Below, one piece after another: positions 60,201 to 64,000 of a DNA stretch of 64,000 nucleotides (position 1 is its first letter; the number at the start of each line of letters is the position of its first letter). Source of the stretch: Mixta sp. Marseille-Q2659 (lineage in GTDB: Bacteria > Pseudomonadota > Gammaproteobacteria > Enterobacterales > Enterobacteriaceae); the NCBI RefSeq assembly GCF_940807255.1, contig NZ_CALNWY010000015.1, positions 1-64,000 of the forward strand, in the 5' to 3' direction. The notes beneath the pieces are model-generated. The model was not told the origin of the DNA and did no database searches. It saw only the letters and a program-made list of their open reading frames with translations. The position numbers and the translations under genes were made by a program.

Positions 60201-60240
60201 CGGGGTTTGACGCTCAGTGGAACGAAAAACTCACGTTAAG
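60201..60240 (+). other. Fragment resembling ColE1/pMB1 plasmid backbone
   Basis: Forty bases here, read as CGGGGTTTGACGCTCAGTGG then AACGAAAAACTCACGTTAAG, are from memory nearly identical to the sequence just downstream of the ColE1/pMB1 replication origin (CGGGGTCTGACGCTCAGTGG, then AACGAAAACTCACGTTAAG). One substitution and one extra A distinguish them. The similarity ends on both sides. It suggests a plasmid-derived insertion next to the vapBC module. Confidence 0.65.
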
Positions 60241-60349
60241 CAATGTTTACTGATCGTCCTGACCGTCGGTATATCCTTTTCTTATCTCGCCTTTTTGACC
60301 GTGACAGATGGCGTTGGCAACTTATAACAATTCTATGCATAAGTTAGAT

Positions 60350-60396
60350 ATCTGCATATGCTGAACATATATATATCCATGCCATCTGCATATACT
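60350..60396 (+). repeat. Direct repeats upstream of vapBC
   Basis: ATCTGCATATGCT (60350-60362) and ATCTGCATATACT (60384-60396) are 34 bp apart and flank a TATATATAT stretch, about 85-130 bp before vapB. Position and symmetry suggest operator sites for autorepression by the VapBC complex. Confidence 0.6.
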
Positions 60397-60479
60397 AAAC
60401 CTATGCGGGGCTGTTCTGTCCGCAGACAAAAATAGCCGGTATCGGCACGGTGTCGGAAACACGACCGGAAGGAGTAATC

Positions 60480-60708
60480 ATGAGAACTGTATCTGTATTC
60501 AAGAATGGCAATAACCGCGCCATCCGCCTGCCACGGGATATGGACTTTGAAGGCGTCAGCGAGCTGGAGATCGTCCGGGAAGGGAACAGCATTATCCTGC
60601 GTCCCGTCCGTCCGACTGGGCTCGTTCGCGACGCTGGAAAAGGCAGACCCGGACTTCATGGCGGAGCGTGAGGTGGTTGTCAGCGATGAAGGACGTTTTG
60701 ATCTGTGA
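60480..60708 (+). CDS. vapB: VapB antitoxin, C-terminal frame broken
   Basis: AbrB-type antitoxin that binds the operator and neutralises VapC. The N-terminal DNA-binding fold is intact ('MRTVSVFKNGNNRAIRLPRD', 'FEGVSELEIVREGNSIILRP'), with AAGGAG before the ATG. After 'RPVRPT' the frame goes to an unrelated tail ending at 60671, while the proper toxin-binding end ('GSFATLEKADPDFMAERE' ... 'DEGRFDL') is in another frame, ending at 60708 and overlapping the vapC GTG. ACTGGGCTC instead of ACCTGGGGCTC (two short runs each one base short) explains it. As read, VapC would lack its inhibitor. Confidence 0.88.
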
Positions 60709-61121
60709 ACAAAACCTATATGCTCGACACCTCTATCTGCTCGTTCATCATGCGCGCGCAGCCGGAAGCCGTACTGAAGCGCCTGGAGCAGGCGGTGCTG
60801 CGCAACCAGCGCATCGTTGTCTCGGCCATTACCTACTCCGAAATGCGCTTCGGCGCCACCGGCCCGAAGGCCTCGTCGCGCCACGTGCAGCTGGTCGATG
60901 AATTCTGCGCGCGCCTCGATGCCATCCTGCCCTGGGACCGCGCCGCGGTGGACGCCACTACGGACATCCGGGTCGCGCTGCGGCTGGCCGGTACGCCGAT
61001 CGGGCCGAATGACACGGCGATAGCCGGTCATGCTATTGCCGCCGGCGCTGTGCTGGTGACGAACAATGTGCGGGAGTTTGAGCGGGTACCGGGGCTGGTG
61101 CTGGAAGACTGGGCAAAATAA
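60705..61121 (+). CDS. vapC: VapC toxin (PIN-domain ribonuclease)
   Basis: Type II toxin whose enterobacterial homologues cleave initiator tRNA in the anticodon loop. 138 residues starting with a GTG that overlaps the vapB stop. The PIN active site is complete: Asp8 ('YMLDTSICSF'), Glu46 ('TYSEMRFG'), Asp103 ('GPNDTAIAGHA') and the downstream acidic/Asn region ('VLVTNNVREFERVPG'). High GC compared with the AT-rich DNA before it, consistent with horizontal origin. Confidence 0.95.
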   Translation: MNKTYMLDTSICSFIMRAQPEAVLKRLEQAVLRNQRIVVSAITYSEMRFGATGPKASSRHVQLVDEFCARLDAILPWDRAAVDATTDIRVALRLAGTPIGPNDTAIAGHAIAAGAVLVTNNVREFERVPGLVLEDWAK

Positions 61122-61139
61122 AGTGAAAGGACTTAAGGT

Positions 61140-61205
61140 ATGAGTGAACTGAAAATTAGTACGATGTTCTGCCCTGCGAATAGCCCCTATGATTGGCCTT
61201 TATAA
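61140..61205 (+). CDS. 21-codon open frame after vapC
   Basis: ATG with AAGG-type ribosome site, encoding 'MSELKISTMFCPANSPYDWP' plus Leu, stopping at the fimbrial chaperone 3' end. It may be the truncated start of a gene that followed vapC on its former replicon. Too short to judge as functional. Confidence 0.25.
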   Translation: MSELKISTMFCPANSPYDWPL

Positions 61206-61934
61206 CTGGGAAGTATCATTTAAAATAGCACCACGTTCGTCTACATAGTAAAACTGGATGTGGCTTGCGCTGGTAACAGGTGCATTTCCCGGCAAAGCAT
61301 AACGGCGCTGACTAAAAGGCGCGGTCATCATATCCATTTCCCGCTCAACATGACGCTCCGTTTTTCCATCACGAACAATAATGTCTGTAAACGATATATA
61401 CCAGGGAGTAGGGTTATCGCATTCGACATACCAGCGGTCGCCTTCCTGTACGGCCCGAAATTTAAGACGTGACGCCGCGTTCTCGGGTGCAGGAGAGAGA
61501 TCGTTTGGGCGGTAAAATATTTTTAACTGCGTATTCATTGCCAGCTGCAGCCTGGATTGTTCAGGCATATTTTTACTCACGGGTGGGATTTCATAGAGAT
61601 TAATCCAGAATACGCTCTCGCGGTCCCGTGGCAAAGGCGACTGATTATAAACAATGCGTAGTCCCTGTATTCCCTCTGGCTGCAGGCGAAACACGGCAGG
61701 CAGCACGATGAAAGGTGTTCCCGCGTAGGCCGGGTTGCCGCTGCCGTCATCGACCCAGCTCTGCACAATGACGGGCCACGAGTTGGTATTGGCCAGCATC
61801 AGGCTGGTTTCGCGGGTCCCTTCGGTATATATCACCCGCGTCCCGCTGGCTATCAGCCCGGCATAAACGCGTAATGGCGCGAGGACAACGATCAGTAGAA
61901 AAGCGATCCAGCCCGCGCGATAAACGCTGCTCAT
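61200..61934 (-). CDS. Periplasmic pilus chaperone (PapD family)
   Basis: Binds fimbrial subunits by donor-strand complementation and delivers them to the usher. 244 residues: signal peptide ending near 'RVYAGLIASG', then the two-domain immunoglobulin fold with 'GTRVIYTEGTRETSLMLANT', 'PFIVLPAVFRLQPEGIQGLR', 'ESVFWINLYEIPP' (the subunit-binding G1 strand region lies just before) and 'LKIFYRPNDLSP'. The start codon overlaps the adhesin stop (ATGA). Being last in the operon, after usher and adhesin, is unusual and may mean it is specific for the adhesin. Confidence 0.93.
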   Translation of the reverse strand: MSSVYRAGWIAFLLIVVLAPLRVYAGLIASGTRVIYTEGTRETSLMLANTNSWPVIVQSWVDDGSGNPAYAGTPFIVLPAVFRLQPEGIQGLRIVYNQSPLPRDRESVFWINLYEIPPVSKNMPEQSRLQLAMNTQLKIFYRPNDLSPAPENAASRLKFRAVQEGDRWYVECDNPTPWYISFTDIIVRDGKTERHVEREMDMMTAPFSQRRYALPGNAPVTSASHIQFYYVDERGAILNDTSQL

Positions 61935-63295
61935 TGAATTTTCACCAGAACATAGGCTGTGGCATAGACTTTACCGGGAGTAACCGTCTGCCCGTCAAGT
62001 TTCTGTAGGGTAGCTAAAAATGTGCTGCTGTAATGCGTATATCCCGCCATAGTGCTTCCTGCGGTATTTGCCGCCTCCAGTACCGGATACCATCCGGCAT
62101 TTTCGCCACCGGGCGTGGTCAGAGATACCGTCCCCGGCTGGCCAACAAAATTCATTCTTTTTCCCTGCGCATTCTGCAAGGTAATCCCCACGCCCTTTGC
62201 CATGTTTTCGCCAAAATAATTATCAGAGAGCAGGTGCGTCACACCGCCGCTGCCGTTTACCAGCCCCAGCGTACTGGCCGCGCTATACGAGCCCGGAGAT
62301 ACCTGAATACCCAGCGCCGTCTGGCCTGCGGCGGTGCCTGACACCGCTGAATCACTGCATTCGATCTGCACGGTGAAACTGGCGCTGACGCTCCTCCCTT
62401 GTTCGAGCTCAGCGACGGAAACTGTCGGGAACAAAACCTGCGGCGTGGCATTACGCGCCACGCAGGTAGGAAGCGCATAGAGGGTATTCGCCAGCCTCAT
62501 GCCGTAGCCAAAGCCATTGTCGGCGCCCCAGAAATCGAAGTGATAGGCGCTGTCTTCGCCAGCCAGATCGCGGCCGAAACGGAAAGTGACATTACTGTCG
62601 CCGGAAAGCTGAATATAGGCATTGGGCTGAGTCTGGACGGTGTTTTGACAGTAATAGTTACGCCCCGTCGCAGAAGCATAGCCAATACCGACGCCATCGG
62701 TATTGTTATTCCCACAGTAAGCCGATGCGGCGGACGTGCCCGGCAGGCTGCTGATCCGGTACAGTTCAGCAACCAGAGGCGGGATATCCTGAAGGCGGAT
62801 CTGAATCTTACCCGTTGAGCTTGTGGCATATGAGGTGATGGGAACCTTCTGCCAGTGACGGGTCAGCGTGACGCCGGACATGCTTTGCCTGATACCGACG
62901 TAAGCAAACCATGTGGCGTAGACGTCGCTCAAACCGTCAATTCCGCCTATATCATAAAAACCGCCGACGCGGTCATCGCCATTGGTGGCAACCAAAAAAT
63001 AGATATAGGGTAAATCTGCGGCATCGCATTCCCAGAGTACCGAAGCGCCGTTAGCTCCTCCCGTGGTGTAATTCGTGGGTGGCACCACAACGCTGGCCAG
63101 CTGCGTACCGACCGGCTGCAGATAAGTATCCGTCAGGTTAATTTTACCGAACGGGATTGGCGCAACATTGTAATCTTCGGTCTGGGTAACACGGGTATTG
63201 GTACAGGTGGCACCAGCCGGGACGCTGGCAAGCGCCAGGCAGGCAAGCAGCAGGTTAAACAGGAAAGTCCGTCTTTTCATCATCATTGTCTTCAT
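61931..63295 (-). CDS. Fimbrial tip adhesin (two-domain)
   Basis: Secreted subunit of about 454 residues with a signal peptide ('LLACLALASVPAGATCTNTR'), a large N-terminal domain (about 30-285, candidate receptor-binding) with four or more cysteines, and a C-terminal pilin domain (about 290-454) beginning near 'LPTCVARNATPQVLFP' with a second Cys in 'TVQIECSDSAVSG'. Two-domain subunits of this size sit at the fimbrial tip. The ATG at 63295 shares a TGATG junction with the usher stop. Receptor unknown. Confidence 0.85.
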   Translation of the reverse strand: MKTMMMKRRTFLFNLLLACLALASVPAGATCTNTRVTQTEDYNVAPIPFGKINLTDTYLQPVGTQLASVVVPPTNYTTGGANGASVLWECDAADLPYIYFLVATNGDDRVGGFYDIGGIDGLSDVYATWFAYVGIRQSMSGVTLTRHWQKVPITSYATSSTGKIQIRLQDIPPLVAELYRISSLPGTSAASAYCGNNNTDGVGIGYASATGRNYYCQNTVQTQPNAYIQLSGDSNVTFRFGRDLAGEDSAYHFDFWGADNGFGYGMRLANTLYALPTCVARNATPQVLFPTVSVAELEQGRSVSASFTVQIECSDSAVSGTAAGQTALGIQVSPGSYSAASTLGLVNGSGGVTHLLSDNYFGENMAKGVGITLQNAQGKRMNFVGQPGTVSLTTPGGENAGWYPVLEAANTAGSTMAGYTHYSSTFLATLQKLDGQTVTPGKVYATAYVLVKIQ

Positions 63296-64000
63296 CACTG
63301 CGCATTACGCGTCTGTTGGCATACTGCGCTGAGTTTTGTCAGGGGCTGAGTGGTTTCTTTTTGGGTCATGCGGTAGGACAGATAACAGCGATCCCGCTCG
63401 TCGTCTCCCCAACGAACGATCAGTTCTCCTTCAGGAAGCTCCGTACGTAAATACAGCTGCCCGTTCTGTCCGGCCATACCGATAATCGTCCCGTCCGGCC
63501 CGGTCACATCTGCCCCGAGCGGAACCGGCTCTCCATCTGGCAGGCGAGCCTGAATAAGCATGGCATGGCCTGTTCTGGTCCGGAATACAACCCTGACGGC
63601 GGCGCCTGCCACCGGCGCCACCCGGCGCTCGCTGTCGATCAGTTCCGCGTTGCCATCTATTCCCTGGGGATCGAGGGTTACCCTGCTGTAACGATAGGGA
63701 GTGACGGAAGGAACCAGGGCGTAACCATGGCTGTCAATAACCGACTGGCCAGAGTTATAAACGCTTGCGCCTGAAGCGCCTTTAGCCTCGACAAGCGCGA
63801 AGGTATCGCTCAGATAAGGTCCGAACGTCAGACCGCCAGAATGAATGGCGAGCCCCCCCTGCGCGTTACCCGACGCCTGCCAGTACCCCTCTCCCCGTGA
63901 GGCATTAAGCCCTATGCTGACATTGGGCAGCCGTTTCTGCAGGCTACCGTTTATCGTTGTCTGATGATACTGCTGGTCGCGCATCACCCCCAGGTTATAA
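63295..64000 (-). CDS. Outer-membrane usher, 5' part beyond window
   Basis: C-terminal 235 codons of a PapC/FimD-type usher that assembles and exports fimbrial subunits. The frame remains open to the window edge ('YNLGVMRDQQYHQTTINGSL'), so the gene continues past 64000. Late barrel strands ('WQASGNAQGGLAIHSGGLTF'), then the plug-distal C-terminal domains with 'RVAPVAGAAVRVVFRTRTGH' and 'PLGADVTGPDGTIIGMAGQN', and the terminal 'DERDRCYLSYRM' are recognisable. First visible gene of a fimbrial operon. Confidence 0.93.
   Translation of the reverse strand, partial: YNLGVMRDQQYHQTTINGSLQKRLPNVSIGLNASRGEGYWQASGNAQGGLAIHSGGLTFGPYLSDTFALVEAKGASGASVYNSGQSVIDSHGYALVPSVTPYRYSRVTLDPQGIDGNAELIDSERRVAPVAGAAVRVVFRTRTGHAMLIQARLPDGEPVPLGADVTGPDGTIIGMAGQNGQLYLRTELPEGELIVRWGDDERDRCYLSYRMTQKETTQPLTKLSAVCQQTRNAQ

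Overview
This window is chromosomal DNA of a gammaproteobacterium in the order Enterobacterales, most likely family Erwiniaceae (Pantoea/Mixta-like). Nearly every core gene is recognisable against Escherichia coli, and the order ibpA-yidQ-yidR / dgoTDAKR / yidA / yidB-gyrB-recF-dnaN-dnaA / rpmH-rnpA-yidD-yidC-mnmE / yieE-adeP-yieH / phoU-pstBACS follows the E. coli map around 83-84 min. A lone ibpA without ibpB, a 2-ketogluconate (kgu) operon and a hmu heme locus beside pst fit Erwiniaceae. The assignment rests on remembered gene content, not on a database search.

Layout. 1-6.1 kb: 3' part of lldD, a chemoreceptor with a sigma-28 promoter, a bestrophin-like channel and an MFS exporter. 6.1-7.9 kb: an intact IS1 with 9-bp target duplication, an AT-rich small membrane-protein gene and a gene-poor stretch. 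7.9-11.6 kb: dnaT-dnaC, an unknown membrane protein, tag, yiaD. 11.6-17.1 kb: 2-ketogluconate catabolism (ptxS, kguE, kguK, kguT, ghrB/kguD) with a perfect LacI-type operator. 17.1-21.2 kb: a periplasmic aldose-epimerase-like protein, avtA, eamA. 21.2-31.9 kb: ibpA with sigma-32 promoter and ROSE-like thermometer, yidQ, yidR, an inserted hydroxyacid dehydrogenase/MFS pair, the D-galactonate operon dgoRKADT and yidA. 32.3-33.8 kb: an orphan T6SS Hcp preceded by two coupled unknown genes that look like an effector and a membrane immunity protein, bounded by a relic of the yidA start. 34-45.3 kb: replication, ribosome and membrane-insertion core. 45.3-46.1 kb: scar with an outer-membrane barrel remnant and a truncated IS3-type orfA. 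46.1-53.8 kb: yieE, adeP (PurR box), yieH and the pst-phoU operon (two Pho boxes). 54-60.2 kb: hmuRSTUV heme uptake with a Fur box. 60.2-61.2 kb: a relic resembling ColE1-type plasmid DNA and a vapBC toxin-antitoxin module. 61.2-64 kb: chaperone, tip adhesin and usher of a chaperone-usher fimbria, running off the window.

The catabolic modules share a logic: kgu converts 2-ketogluconate to a 6-phosphogluconate-level intermediate, dgo converts D-galactonate to pyruvate and glyceraldehyde-3-phosphate, and lldD oxidises L-lactate. Pst/PhoU and Hmu handle phosphate and heme iron.

A cross-cutting observation: three genes (the MFS exporter at 4.5 kb, essential rnpA at 41.7 kb and vapB at 60.6 kb) carry frameshifts explained by one or two bases missing from short homopolymers. 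That pattern suggests sequencing undercalls more than real mutations, and should be settled before any biological reading of these genes.
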